A program made the position numbers and the translations under genes. 64,000 nt of DNA from Aeriscardovia aeriphila. GTDB lineage: Bacteria > Actinomycetota > Actinomycetes > Actinomycetales > Bifidobacteriaceae. Numbering within the stretch: the first letter of the stretch is position 1; every line of letters begins with the position of its first letter. Below are positions 53,098-61,239 of the stretch, one piece after another. The DNA lies in contig CASERW010000004.1 of NCBI GenBank assembly GCA_949290445.1, positions 1 to 64,000 on the forward strand. The letters are read 5' to 3'. Below the pieces are notes generated by a model. The model was not told where the DNA came from. It searched no databases and was given only the letters and a program-made list of their open reading frames with translations.

Positions 53098-55305
53098 CTA
53101 CTGCTGAAGAATAAGAGTTTCGAAACCGGCCATCGTCAGCGTGTCCCCAAACTTGACCACCTTACCGGTCAGCAAATCGGTACCAGCAACTGGCGAAGTG
53201 AAGCTCACCGGCGGCTCAGCCGTGTTCATCACAAACACGAGGTCACGAGCACCTGGCTTGTCAGCGCGAGCAACACGACGCGAGATTTCCACTGCGTCAC
53301 CATCACCCATGTTCACCACCATCTGCTCCACATCGAGACCAGCGAGCAAGCGGTCGACAATGCGCTCAATAGCAGGCTTATTCGGCATGGTAGCGCAGTA
53401 GAGAACACCTGCAGCACCATCCTCAAGCTTTCCGCCCTGCTCAGCAGCGTGGAAGGTGAGAGCTGGAGTGCCTACGTAGAACTGGTCGGTATAGGTTGCC
53501 AGAACCTCCGTGTCCGCATCGGCATGCAGCACGTCGAAGAGCATCGTGCCGAACGGCTGCTCGGCAGCGGTGTTTTCAGCAGCGCCGTTGTCACCAGCAG
53601 CCTTCTCACCAGCAGCCTTCTCACCGGCAACCTTTTCACCAGCAAAGTGCAAGCCCACCGGGGTCTGCGGTGCCAGCGAGTCGGTTTCTTCCACCCACAC
53701 ACCAGCAAGGTCACGGAATGGCACAGGCTGCTCGCCCTGGTAGAGGCTGTCATGCTCATCAGCGAGAGCGGTCATGGTGGTCATCAGCAGGCGGCCACCC
53801 TGAGCAACGTAGTTGCGAAGGTTTTCCACGCAGCGCCGGTCAACGCTTTGCAGGCATGGGGTGAGCACAGCCTGATAATCTTGGAGGTTTTCGAGAGGGC
53901 TGACCACGTCGACGGCAATGTTACGCCGGTGCAGCTCACGGTACCAGCGCTGGCATTCAGCGACGTAGTCGAGGGCTTGGGTCGGGCCGACGGAGAATTG
54001 GATGTCCCACCAGGCGTTCCAGTCAAAGACGAGCGCAACCTGGCCGTGGCGTGGCTTGGTGGTGAGGATTGCCGGCGATAGCTTGTCGAGTTGCGCACCC
54101 AGTTCGGCAGCTTCACGGAAACGGCGGGTTTTATTTGTTCCGTCCGCTGAGATGATGCCGGAGTGGAACTTTTCGCAGCCGGAGCGCGCTTGGCGAATTT
54201 GGAAGTATTGCACGGTGTTGGCACCATGGGCGACTGCTTGCCAGGAGAGTTCGGCGAGCTGGCCCGGGCGCTTGACGTAGCAGTAAGGCATCCAGTTTTG
54301 GTTGCTCGGGGCTTGTTCCATCAGCATCCAAGGCTCACCGTGGGCAACACCGCGCATCAGGTCGTGGCGCATGTCGATGGCTGCAGCGTCTTCGCCCAGG
54401 CCTGGGTAGGAATCCCAGCTGACGACGTCGAGCAGTTCGGCCTGCTTGTAGTAGTCGTAGTCGTTGAAGGTGCCCATCATATTGGTGGTGATCGGCGCGT
54501 ACGTGTCGTAGGCGCGCACGGCATCGCGTTCGAGTTGCATGCATTCGCGCACTTGCTGGTTATAGAAGTGGCGGTAGTCCAGCGAGTAGCCTCCGAGAAC
54601 GGCGTGGCCTGCCCAGTAGGCGCCACCTTCCATGCCGTCACCGCGAGTGTTCGGCGGGAAGATTTCGTCGAAGGAGTGATAGGTGTGGCTCCACATGTGG
54701 GCGTTCCATGCTTCGTTTACTTCGTCGATGTTGTTGTGATACCTGGCTTTGAGCCATTCGCGGAAAGCTTGAGCGCAGCGGTCGCACCAGCAGAAGCCGC
54801 TGTATTCGTTGGAAAGGTGCCAGGCGACGATGGGTGAGTCGGCTGAGCCGGCGTCTCCGCGTTCAACATAGTGTTCGGCAATCTTGGAGGCGAGCAGGCC
54901 GGCGTACTTGCGGAAGGTTGGGCTGGAGGCGCAGAAGTTTTCGCGCCCGTTGTGCCTATAGATTTCGCCGTTGTAGCCGATGCGGTTGACGTCAGGGTGA
55001 CGTAGGCACATCCAAGCGGGCAGGGCTCCAGTGCCGGTTGCCATGACGATGCGCAGGCCGTTGTGCTTGCAGATGTCGACGATGCGGTCGAGAAGGTGGA
55101 AGTCGTATTCGCTTTCGCTCGGCTGCAGCAGCGACCAGGAGAACACGTTGAGGGTGACTTCGTTGATATGAGCCTCTTTCATGAGTTTCATATCTTCTTG
55201 CCATACTTCTTCTGGCCATTGCTCGGGGTTGTAATCTCCGCCGTAAAGAATGGTTGAGAGGGAGGAAACGACGCGATCGATCATTTTCTCATCACGAGCT
55301 ACCAT
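53098..55305 (-). CDS. GH42 beta-galactosidase
   Basis: Encodes 735 residues, typical of GH42. LYGGDYNPEQWPEEVW opens the barrel. Glu167 in WHLSNEYSG is the acid/base and Glu330 in MLMEQAPSNQNW the nucleophile. The zinc cysteines Cys125 (NFCASS) and Cys172, Cys174 and Cys177 (GFCWCDRC) are present. It is cytoplasmic. AAGGAG sets the start at 55305. Around residues 550-575 an insert of AGEKxAGEK repeats, rich in Ala, Gly, Glu and Lys, is encoded by a 15-bp DNA repeat. It would remove beta-galactose caps. An operator-like palindrome lies ~157 bp upstream. Confidence 0.94.
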   Translation of the reverse strand: MVARDEKMIDRVVSSLSTILYGGDYNPEQWPEEVWQEDMKLMKEAHINEVTLNVFSWSLLQPSESEYDFHLLDRIVDICKHNGLRIVMATGTGALPAWMCLRHPDVNRIGYNGEIYRHNGRENFCASSPTFRKYAGLLASKIAEHYVERGDAGSADSPIVAWHLSNEYSGFCWCDRCAQAFREWLKARYHNNIDEVNEAWNAHMWSHTYHSFDEIFPPNTRGDGMEGGAYWAGHAVLGGYSLDYRHFYNQQVRECMQLERDAVRAYDTYAPITTNMMGTFNDYDYYKQAELLDVVSWDSYPGLGEDAAAIDMRHDLMRGVAHGEPWMLMEQAPSNQNWMPYCYVKRPGQLAELSWQAVAHGANTVQYFQIRQARSGCEKFHSGIISADGTNKTRRFREAAELGAQLDKLSPAILTTKPRHGQVALVFDWNAWWDIQFSVGPTQALDYVAECQRWYRELHRRNIAVDVVSPLENLQDYQAVLTPCLQSVDRRCVENLRNYVAQGGRLLMTTMTALADEHDSLYQGEQPVPFRDLAGVWVEETDSLAPQTPVGLHFAGEKVAGEKAAGEKAAGDNGAAENTAAEQPFGTMLFDVLHADADTEVLATYTDQFYVGTPALTFHAAEQGGKLEDGAAGVLYCATMPNKPAIERIVDRLLAGLDVEQMVVNMGDGDAVEISRRVARADKPGARDLVFVMNTAEPPVSFTSPVAGTDLLTGKVVKFGDTLTMAGFETLILQQ
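53591..53650. repeat. 15-bp minisatellite within the GH42 gene
   Basis: Four consecutive 15-base units starting TCACCAGCAGCC or close variants encode (minus strand) the AGEKx repeats. The first two units are identical. Units keep the frame, so copy-number changes would alter protein length only. Confidence 0.85.
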
Positions 55306-55461
55306 AACATCTCCTTTGATGCTTGTTTTGGCTTGTTTGGCTCTTGATTATCAGCTCGATGACACAGCTCGAGAAAGCAACTCGAGAAAGCAGAGTGCAG
55401 TGCGTCACAGTGCGATCATCCAGTGCGAGAGTGCAATGCGAGCGTCATGTATTCTTCTAGT

Positions 55462-55483
55462 TTATCGATAAGTTAATCGATAA
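55462..55483. promoter_or_regulatory. 22-bp operator-like palindrome upstream of GH42
   Basis: TTATCGAT-AAGTTA-ATCGATAA has perfect 8-bp arms and is the best example of the shared pattern. It lies in the 380-bp divergent gap between the GH42 and upp genes; an AGATTATCA-type copy is at 55346. No gene is seen in the gap. Confidence 0.78.
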
Positions 55484-55685
55484 GGCAGAGGTATGCTATG
55501 CGCTCCTCAGCCTGCCCTCCTGAAAGCCTTCAGTTATTGCGATTCTGAGGCTTTCTGGCAACTCGCTTTTATGAGGTGCGTGCGTGTCGTTCTGCGCGAG
55601 CAGAGCTTGCACAAGCTGTTACAAAATTTTCTCGTACATATGTCACTCTCTGGTAATATGCGCGCGTATAGTGGGAAGCATGACC

Positions 55686-56327
55686 ATGCATTTAACAGTA
55701 TTGGATCACCCGCTGGTCGACCACAAGTTGACCTTGCTGCGTGACAAGAACACTCCATCATCCGAATTCCGTGAGCTCGTCAAGGAGCTGGTGACTCTCG
55801 AAGCTTATGAGGCCACCCGCAACCTTTCCACCACGGAAAAGACCGTTGCTACTCCTGTTGGTGTGGCACATGGTAAGAAGCTCAACGAAAGCCCTCGCCC
55901 TATGGTCGTGCCGATTCTTCGCGCCGGCCTGGGTATGCTCGATGGCATGATGGCCCTGCTTCCTATGGCAGAGGTCGGATTCCTCGGTTTGAAGCGTAAC
56001 GAGGCAACTCTCGACATCATTACTTACGCACAGCGCCTTCCAGAGGACCTGACTGGCCGCGAGTGCTTCCTGCTCGACCCGATGCTCGCTACTGGTGGTT
56101 CTCTTGCCACCGCTGTTCACTACCTGCACGATCGTGGCGCTTCCAAGATCACTGCAATCGACATCTTGGCTGCTAAGCCAGGCCTCGAGCGTTTGGAGAA
56201 GGAAGTTCGCCCAGACATCGACTTCTCCGTCGTGGTGTGCGGCGTTGACGACGAGCTCAATGAGCACGGCTACATCATCCCAGGTTTGGGCGATGCAGGC
56301 GACCGTCTCTACGGCGTTGTCGACTGA
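55686..56327 (+). CDS. upp: Uracil phosphoribosyltransferase
   Basis: Encodes 213 residues from the ATG at 55686 (GGGAAG seven bases upstream); an ATG six bases earlier is possible. The enzyme converts uracil and PRPP to UMP in pyrimidine salvage. VLDHPLVDHKLTLLRDKNT, PRPMVVPILRAGLGMLDG, the PRPP loop DPMLATGGS (131-139) and the C-terminal YIIPGLGDAGDRLYG are characteristic. The length matches the family. It is transcribed alone and ends at a strong terminator. Confidence 0.97.
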   Translation: MHLTVLDHPLVDHKLTLLRDKNTPSSEFRELVKELVTLEAYEATRNLSTTEKTVATPVGVAHGKKLNESPRPMVVPILRAGLGMLDGMMALLPMAEVGFLGLKRNEATLDIITYAQRLPEDLTGRECFLLDPMLATGGSLATAVHYLHDRGASKITAIDILAAKPGLERLEKEVRPDIDFSVVVCGVDDELNEHGYIIPGLGDAGDRLYGVVD

Positions 56328-56366
56328 TCTCACACTTCTGAGCTAGCAGTAAAGCTGCTGGCTACT

Positions 56367-56401
56367 TAAGCCACTGGTAATCTGCCAGTGGCTTTTTAAT
56401 T
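56367..56401 (+). terminator. Rho-independent terminator of upp
   Basis: AAGCCACTGG pairs with CCAGTGGCTT around TAATCTG and is followed by TTTAATTT. An AGATTATCA copy follows at 56407. Confidence 0.92.
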
Positions 56402-56539
56402 TCTCAAGATTATCAGCGCCATTTTCACTCTTGCTTGCGCTGTTACGCCCCTGCGGTATACTGATTACTTCCCGCCGCATGGTCATTTTGGCGAGAGAAA
56501 GCTTCATGGCTAACCGGGGTCCGGAGGCCATTTCAGCAG

Positions 56540-56580
56540 GTACCGATCGGTTTCGCATGGTCATTTTTCCCGATCGGTAC
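56540..56580 (+). promoter_or_regulatory. Inverted repeat in the leader of the Nudix gene
   Basis: GTACCGATCGG and CCGATCGGTAC are perfect 11-bp arms around a 19-base loop containing ATTTTTC. The block CGCATGGTCATTTT occurs both inside the loop and at about 56481. A repressor site or an RNA hairpin is possible; no known riboswitch class is recognised. Confidence 0.5.
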
Positions 56581-56609
56581 TTGCCGGTATTAAGCACACT
56601 GATCCACCT

Positions 56610-57392
56610 ATGTTTCACATGAAACGGAGCATGATGCTGAATTTACCTGTTTCTCAACCCTCTGAGGCAGCTCTCGAACGCATTGAAAAACGCCTTCAGG
56701 CAACAACAGCCGCTGAAAATGAGACGCAGGCCAGTTCCGGCTCGGTGGTCAACATGCTGGGTACGCCCCAGATTGCCAGAAGTGTGGAAACCTACCGCGG
56801 TGCCATTTTTTCTGTGGATGATCGCACCGTGCAATTGCCTACTACTGCTGATATTTCGATTGATATCCCCCGCCAGATTGTTCACCACAGCCCAGCGGTG
56901 ATTCTCCTCGTCCACGATGTTTCACGTGACGCTTACTTGGTGGAGCGAGAATACCGCGTGGGTTCGAACAGTTTTTCCTTCGGCTTCCCTGCCGGCCTGC
57001 GTGATAATCAAGAGTCGGCCCTTCAGTCGGCCTTCCGCGAGCTTGCCGAGGAAACGGGAATTGTTGTGGAGGGGATCGCGCACCTTGCCAGCGACCCTGA
57101 TTTTGCTGCCGAGAAGCTGCAGCATGCGGTGGAGACGTCCGAGAATGTCGACGTAGATGTTCTCGGCACTTTCTACCCTTCGTCAGGGATGAGCGACGAA
57201 CAGGTAACGCTTTTGACCCTGCACCTGAAAAAGTTCCACGTGGAGGGCCGCCATTTTGACGCCGACGAGCACGTGCAATCGACGTGGGTGAGCTGGAAGG
57301 AGCTGAGCGAAGTCATCCCCTTCCCAGGCTCACACACTAATTTCCTGATTCTCAACGAGAAATTGCGCAGGCTAACTGCGTCAATACATTGA
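56610..57392 (+). CDS. Nudix hydrolase, ADP-ribose pyrophosphatase type
   Basis: Encodes 260 residues. The Nudix box G-x5-E-x7-REL-x-EE-x-G is complete at about residues 130-152 (GLRDNQESALQSAFRELAEETGI), so the Mg-dependent diphosphatase site is intact. FSFGFPAGL before it and GTFYPSSGMSDEQVTLL after it are typical of ADP-ribose pyrophosphatases. The first ~50 residues are extra and low complexity. The start is uncertain: ATGs at 56610, 56619, 56631 and 56634 all fit, and only ACGGAG near 56624 resembles a ribosome-binding site. A parS-like sequence overlaps the start region. Confidence 0.9.
   Translation: MFHMKRSMMLNLPVSQPSEAALERIEKRLQATTAAENETQASSGSVVNMLGTPQIARSVETYRGAIFSVDDRTVQLPTTADISIDIPRQIVHHSPAVILLVHDVSRDAYLVEREYRVGSNSFSFGFPAGLRDNQESALQSAFRELAEETGIVVEGIAHLASDPDFAAEKLQHAVETSENVDVDVLGTFYPSSGMSDEQVTLLTLHLKKFHVEGRHFDADEHVQSTWVSWKELSEVIPFPGSHTNFLILNEKLRRLTASIH
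56611..56626. other. parS-like palindrome at the Nudix gene start
   Basis: TGTTTCACATGAAACG matches the ParB-binding consensus TGTTTCACGTGAAACA at 14 of 16 positions. The centre and last base differ. It overlaps the first codons of the Nudix gene. Whether ParB binds it is unknown. Confidence 0.4.
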
Positions 57393-57548
57393 GCCTCAGG
57401 TGAACCAGGGCAGTGACAATCTTGGGCTACTCATGCTGGTCACGTTCGCCACCTTCACTGTCACTGGCAATCCTGCGCTCTCACCAGGCCCACTCACTAC
57501 GCGCCGCTACAAGTGCAGCTGCCCAGCGATAGCTTTACAGGCACAGCT

Positions 57549-59270
57549 TTACAGCGCCCCATCCCAGTTCGCATCGGAGTAACCTACTTCGCCTTCTTCG
57601 GGTATCACATACACCGGTGGATGAGCAAGCAGATCATTCGTCTTATGCTCCCCTGCTGAATCCGTCCACGTGATGGTTGCGATCGAACGCCACGAAATAT
57701 CCTGCAAAGCGTCGTCACCCAGCTCACGCTCCGCAATCAGGCCCGCGTCGAAATCCAAACGCGCCGAGCAGGAGTGACCGTGCCACAACACCGATATCAC
57801 GCCATACGTCTCGTCATAGCCAATCTGAGCCGAACCATCGAAAGCCGGGAAAGTGTTGCGGAAACGCGCCAAAGCGTTGAGCGCCTGAACCTCCGGGCGC
57901 AACAGAGCATAGTTGAGTTCCATTGCCGAGTAGCTATGCCGGTTGAGCATCGGCTCACGCCTGGTCTGGTTCATCAACTCAACGTCGTTCATGCCCATGA
58001 GCGCGTCCACATAGTACAGCTCCGGAATGCCGGGCAGGAAGAATTGCAAGGCGATAGCTGCCAAATACCGCTGATCATCGCAACCCAGGGAAGAGTAGAG
58101 CGTACTGTTAATCCTGCCAGTTCCCAGCCATTGGTGCACCGAACCGGCCTCCCCATGCGTATTCTTGTGCACGCGGCTGACCATGCGCCTCATCTGCTTG
58201 CGCGTCAGGAAAGGCTTTTCGTCGGTTTCCCGGCTCATAACGTCCGAGATTTCCATTCCGTTTTGCCCGCCGAGCAGCAGCACACAGTTTTCGGGGCGCT
58301 GGTACACCCACTGCGCCAAAGGAGCAGCGTCACCACACAGCAGCGCGTACATCAACAGCGGCGGAGTCAAAGTGTCATACACCCAGTCGGCGTGCTGGGC
58401 GAGCTGCTTAATCTGCTCGCCGCTCGCAGTTTCCGAAACGCCCACCGTCATGCCATGCTTATGCGCTTCTTGGGTAATTGTGTCGACAATCTGCATGGTT
58501 TCCGGCAGCAAAAAACATGTAGTTCCCGACTTTTTCACTGCCGAGCCAAAGTGCATGAGGCAGACTGCTTTCGCACCGGTCTGCTCGAGGCGGTCGAAAG
58601 TATCCTGAACGAATTTCCAACCCTTTTCGCTCATCACGTCGTAGTCGATGCCTTGCTGGCCTAAGCTCGCCCAGAAATACGTGGGCTTATTGTTAATCTC
58701 ATATCGCACAAAAGGCAGCGTGCGAGCAAAAGGCTCGAGGTTAGCTTGCGTAGGGCTCGAGCGGTGAATTTTCTCCAAGTCGTCGACGCTCAAGCCGTTG
58801 GGGAAAACATCAGAAACCGGCTGGAACATGCTGAAGTATTCGGAGTGCTTACCCTTGCGCAGAACGTCTTGGAATTGCTTGGAAAGCACAGACAGCTGGG
58901 AGAAGTTGACGTTGAAAACCATGGGCATGTCGTGCGCCATTTTCGTCACGGTATCCCAGGTATCGATAGGGCTGGGCAGGTGGTTAATATCCTTCATCAA
59001 AGGGATGTCGCCGTATGTCCCCAGATTATCAGGAAGGCCAATCGTATCCGGCCCCATAGTCGGCTGCGGGATAATGTGCACCGACTCGTACACGCCATCG
59101 AAGCGCTCGCGAAGAGTGGGGACGACTGCGGAGGCTGAGCCTGCGAAACGGTCAGCGTAGACCAGCAGGTGCACTTTCGTGTTGGGGGCAAGCTCTTTGG
59201 CTAGTTTTTCGCCGGTTGTTTGAGTAGTTTCCGGCTTCTTCTCGTCAGAAATATGCTCGCCAGTGCTCAT
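57549..59270 (-). CDS. Sucrose-phosphorylase-like GH13_18 protein lacking catalytic residues
   Basis: Encodes 573 residues and aligns along its length with bifidobacterial sucrose phosphorylase (VHLLVYADRF, RFDGVYESVHIIP, SKQFQDVL, KNTHGE, RINSTLYSSLGCDDQRY, AIALQFFLPGIPELYYV). The nucleophile Asp is Met239 (CLMHFGSAVKKSGTTCF), the acid/base Glu is Ser279, and the stabilising Asp is Asn337 (GGQNG). The region I DxxxNH motif is also lost (FNVNFSQ). The frame is intact, so the fold is under selection without sucrose phosphorolysis; a binding, regulatory or structural role is inferred. The N-terminal 30 residues are extra. GGAGGGGTT before the ATG can be hidden in a hairpin. Confidence 0.87.
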   Translation of the reverse strand: MSTGEHISDEKKPETTQTTGEKLAKELAPNTKVHLLVYADRFAGSASAVVPTLRERFDGVYESVHIIPQPTMGPDTIGLPDNLGTYGDIPLMKDINHLPSPIDTWDTVTKMAHDMPMVFNVNFSQLSVLSKQFQDVLRKGKHSEYFSMFQPVSDVFPNGLSVDDLEKIHRSSPTQANLEPFARTLPFVRYEINNKPTYFWASLGQQGIDYDVMSEKGWKFVQDTFDRLEQTGAKAVCLMHFGSAVKKSGTTCFLLPETMQIVDTITQEAHKHGMTVGVSETASGEQIKQLAQHADWVYDTLTPPLLMYALLCGDAAPLAQWVYQRPENCVLLLGGQNGMEISDVMSRETDEKPFLTRKQMRRMVSRVHKNTHGEAGSVHQWLGTGRINSTLYSSLGCDDQRYLAAIALQFFLPGIPELYYVDALMGMNDVELMNQTRREPMLNRHSYSAMELNYALLRPEVQALNALARFRNTFPAFDGSAQIGYDETYGVISVLWHGHSCSARLDFDAGLIAERELGDDALQDISWRSIATITWTDSAGEHKTNDLLAHPPVYVIPEEGEVGYSDANWDGAL

Positions 59271-59318
59271 AACCCCTCCGTACTCGCTATGCTCTCCTAG
59301 TTTATGCGAGAGGGGGTT
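59271..59318 (-). promoter_or_regulatory. Hairpin able to hide the ribosome-binding site of the GH13_18 gene
   Basis: On the minus strand AACCCC (59318-59313) can pair with GGGGTT (59276-59271) and CTCGC with GCGAG (59310-59306 with 59287-59283), placing GGAGGGGTT and the adjacent ATG at the base of a stem. This suggests translational or temperature control. Confidence 0.5.
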
Positions 59319-59406
59319 CAGCTACTCGGCCGTATTGCGCCGTCAGCGAGGTGAATGGCGTTGCGGCGCAGCGGAGTGGCTGAGCGCCGCGGCTCAGTGC
59401 CGCGGC

Positions 59407-59997
59407 TCAGTGCTGTGCGCCGTCGTGTGGCGCTTCGATCTGGCGAATCTCCTGGTGATGCGTTTCGAGGGAGAGCTTGCGCAAGGCATGGCGTGACTCA
59501 ATCTGGTACACCTCGCCATACAGAGCACGCCTCCAGCCTGCGCGACCTCCGCGAGCAGGGAAGTCGACACGGAATTCGCGCACACGCCCTGAAGAGTCGG
59601 CAGCAAACACCGACTCTCCTTGTGGACGCTTGAGCCTGCGCAGTTCGCGACGCAACTCTCTATTTTCTTCTCTCAAATCGAGGATCAGCGCGATTCCAGC
59701 AATTCCGATGGCTTGTTGCGAGAGTTTTTGCGCTTGGTTGAGCCTATCGATGTCGGAAATACTGTACCTGCGCGCTCCTCCTGGTGTGCGCATGGGTTGC
59801 ACAAGACCAGCGCGGTCGTATTCGCGCAGTGTTTGCGGGTGTACATGTGCCAAGCTCGCCGCTTGGGAGACAGGGAACACAGGAGAATGGACGGAAAAAC
59901 CGGCATCCTCTGCTCTCTCTAAGCTCACCGTGCCCATCACGATTGCTTGGGCGCATTGGGCGTACGCTTCACGAATACGTGCTTTCGCGCTGACCAT
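59407..59997 (-). CDS. hspR: HspR, MerR-family heat-shock repressor
   Basis: Encodes 196 residues from the ATG at 59997. The MerR-type winged helix at ~40-90 (FPVSQAASLAHVHPQTLREYDRAGLVQPMRTPGGARRYSISDIDRL) is typical of HspR, followed by a coiled-coil segment (LDLREENRELRRELRRLKR). HspR represses the dnaK operon at HAIR boxes with DnaK as co-repressor. A ~75-residue C-terminal tail goes beyond typical HspR. It begins two bases after the dnaJ stop, as last gene of the operon. No HAIR box is seen inside the window; the dnaK promoter lies beyond 64000. Confidence 0.93.
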   Translation of the reverse strand: MVSAKARIREAYAQCAQAIVMGTVSLERAEDAGFSVHSPVFPVSQAASLAHVHPQTLREYDRAGLVQPMRTPGGARRYSISDIDRLNQAQKLSQQAIGIAGIALILDLREENRELRRELRRLKRPQGESVFAADSSGRVREFRVDFPARGGRAGWRRALYGEVYQIESRHALRKLSLETHHQEIRQIEAPHDGAQH

Positions 59998-59999
59998 AA

Positions 60000-61094
60000 T
60001 CACTCACCCATTCCGCGCAGACGCTCTTGCTCGAGCTTTTCACTCAAGGTTGGCGTCTTTTCATCGAAGGTTTTCAACGCTTTCTTCGCTGCTGCATTCA
60101 GCCGTTGTGGCAATCTCAGTTGAACGCGAAGAAGCAAGTCGCCAGCGCCTTGAGGAGCCTGGACTCCCTTACCAGCAACCTTGAGCCTTGTACCGCCTGA
60201 TGTACCGGCCGGGACGCGAACCTTGATCACTTCGCCGTCAACACCGCGAGTTTCCACCACGTCACCCAAGGCTGCTTGGGCTACGGTCAGCGGCAGGTCG
60301 CGCTCGATGTTGCGCCCGTTCAGGCGGAACACCGGGTCGCTGGCCACGTTGACCTCGAGGAAGAGGTCGCCATTCTTGCCGCCGTTCACGCCTTCATGGC
60401 CGCGGCCTGGCAGGCGAATGGTCTGTCCGTCGTTGATGCCGGCGGGGATGCGAGCTTTGAAGCTCTTCTTGTTCACGCTCAGCTCGACGGTTGCCCCGCG
60501 CACGGCTTGGGCGAAGGTCAAGCTCACGGAGGAGCGAATGTCGCGGCCTTGCTCAGGCCGGGCTGCATAAGGATTGCCAGTGTTGTTGCCAAACCCAGTA
60601 AACCCATTGCCTGCGTAGCCTTGGGAGCCAAAGTTCTGACCCGCGCCGAAGTTCTGGCCACCGAAGCCTTGGCCTGCGAAGTTTTGGCCGCCGCCAAAGC
60701 CGTTGCTGAAGCGCACATGCGTGCCAGAGCCGCCGCCAAATTGACGCAGAATATCGTTGATATTGGCACCACCAGCACCGCCGAACATCGAGCCGAACAG
60801 GCCTTCGAAGTCGTCAGCGTTAAAGCCTTGCGAGCCGCCGCCAGTGAAGCGAGCACCGCCTGCACCCAGGCGACGGATGGCGTCGTACTTCTTGCGCTGG
60901 CCTGCATCGTGCAGAGTGTTGTACGCTTCGTTCACATCCTTGAACTTCTCGTCAGCGCCCTTCTCGTGGTTGAGGTCTGGGTGGTATTTGCGGGCAAGTT
61001 TGCGGAACGCCTTGGTAATCTCGTCGTCTGTTGCGGACTCGGAGACGCCAAGAATTGCGTAATAATCCTTTTTCAGCCAATCTGTTTCGGCCAT
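60000..61094 (-). CDS. dnaJ: DnaJ chaperone, zinc-finger-free form
   Basis: Encodes 364 residues from the ATG at 61094 behind AAAGGAG. The J domain (residues ~8-75) has HPD at 38-40. A Gly/Phe/Gln/Asn-rich region follows (~85-190), with repeated NFGxGQ and GFGG blocks, then the C-terminal substrate-binding domains with [21 protein letters not shown] and [19 protein letters not shown]. There is no cysteine, so the CxxCxGxG zinc finger is absent, as in CbpA-type co-chaperones. It stimulates DnaK ATPase. A terminator precedes it after grpE, so operon read-through may be partial. Confidence 0.95.
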   Translation of the reverse strand: MAETDWLKKDYYAILGVSESATDDEITKAFRKLARKYHPDLNHEKGADEKFKDVNEAYNTLHDAGQRKKYDAIRRLGAGGARFTGGGSQGFNADDFEGLFGSMFGGAGGANINDILRQFGGGSGTHVRFSNGFGGGQNFAGQGFGGQNFGAGQNFGSQGYAGNGFTGFGNNTGNPYAARPEQGRDIRSSVSLTFAQAVRGATVELSVNKKSFKARIPAGINDGQTIRLPGRGHEGVNGGKNGDLFLEVNVASDPVFRLNGRNIERDLPLTVAQAALGDVVETRGVDGEVIKVRVPAGTSGGTRLKVAGKGVQAPQGAGDLLLRVQLRLPQRLNAAAKKALKTFDEKTPTLSEKLEQERLRGMGE

Positions 61095-61191
61095 GCAGTC
61101 TCCTTTCCTCACGCCGTTTGGCTTCTGCTTGAGCTCTTAAACGAGCTGTACTCCAGTACATATGAGTGACCCTCGAGCTGTACCTGAGCTG

Positions 61192-61225
61192 TAAAAAGGC
61201 GCGCCGTCAGCAACAGCGCGCCTTT
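61192..61225 (-). terminator. Terminator-like hairpin between grpE and dnaJ
   Basis: AAAGGCGCGC pairs with GCGCGCCTTT around an 11-base loop; on the minus strand TTTTTAC follows. It lies 15 bp after the grpE stop. Three direct copies of GAGCTGTA follow downstream (61143, 61174, 61186) before dnaJ. Confidence 0.82.
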
Positions 61226-61239
61226 GCATTACTGTGTTT

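Noticed and set aside
56431-56622. 63-codon frame before the Nudix gene
   Set aside because: It runs through the inverted repeat and the duplicated block, lacks a convincing ribosome-binding site and resembles nothing known.
61094-61190. HAIR box (HspR operator) before dnaJ
   Set aside because: A CTGGAGT and a GCTCAAG are present, but the spacing is about 14 bases instead of seven and the left arm is imperfect.
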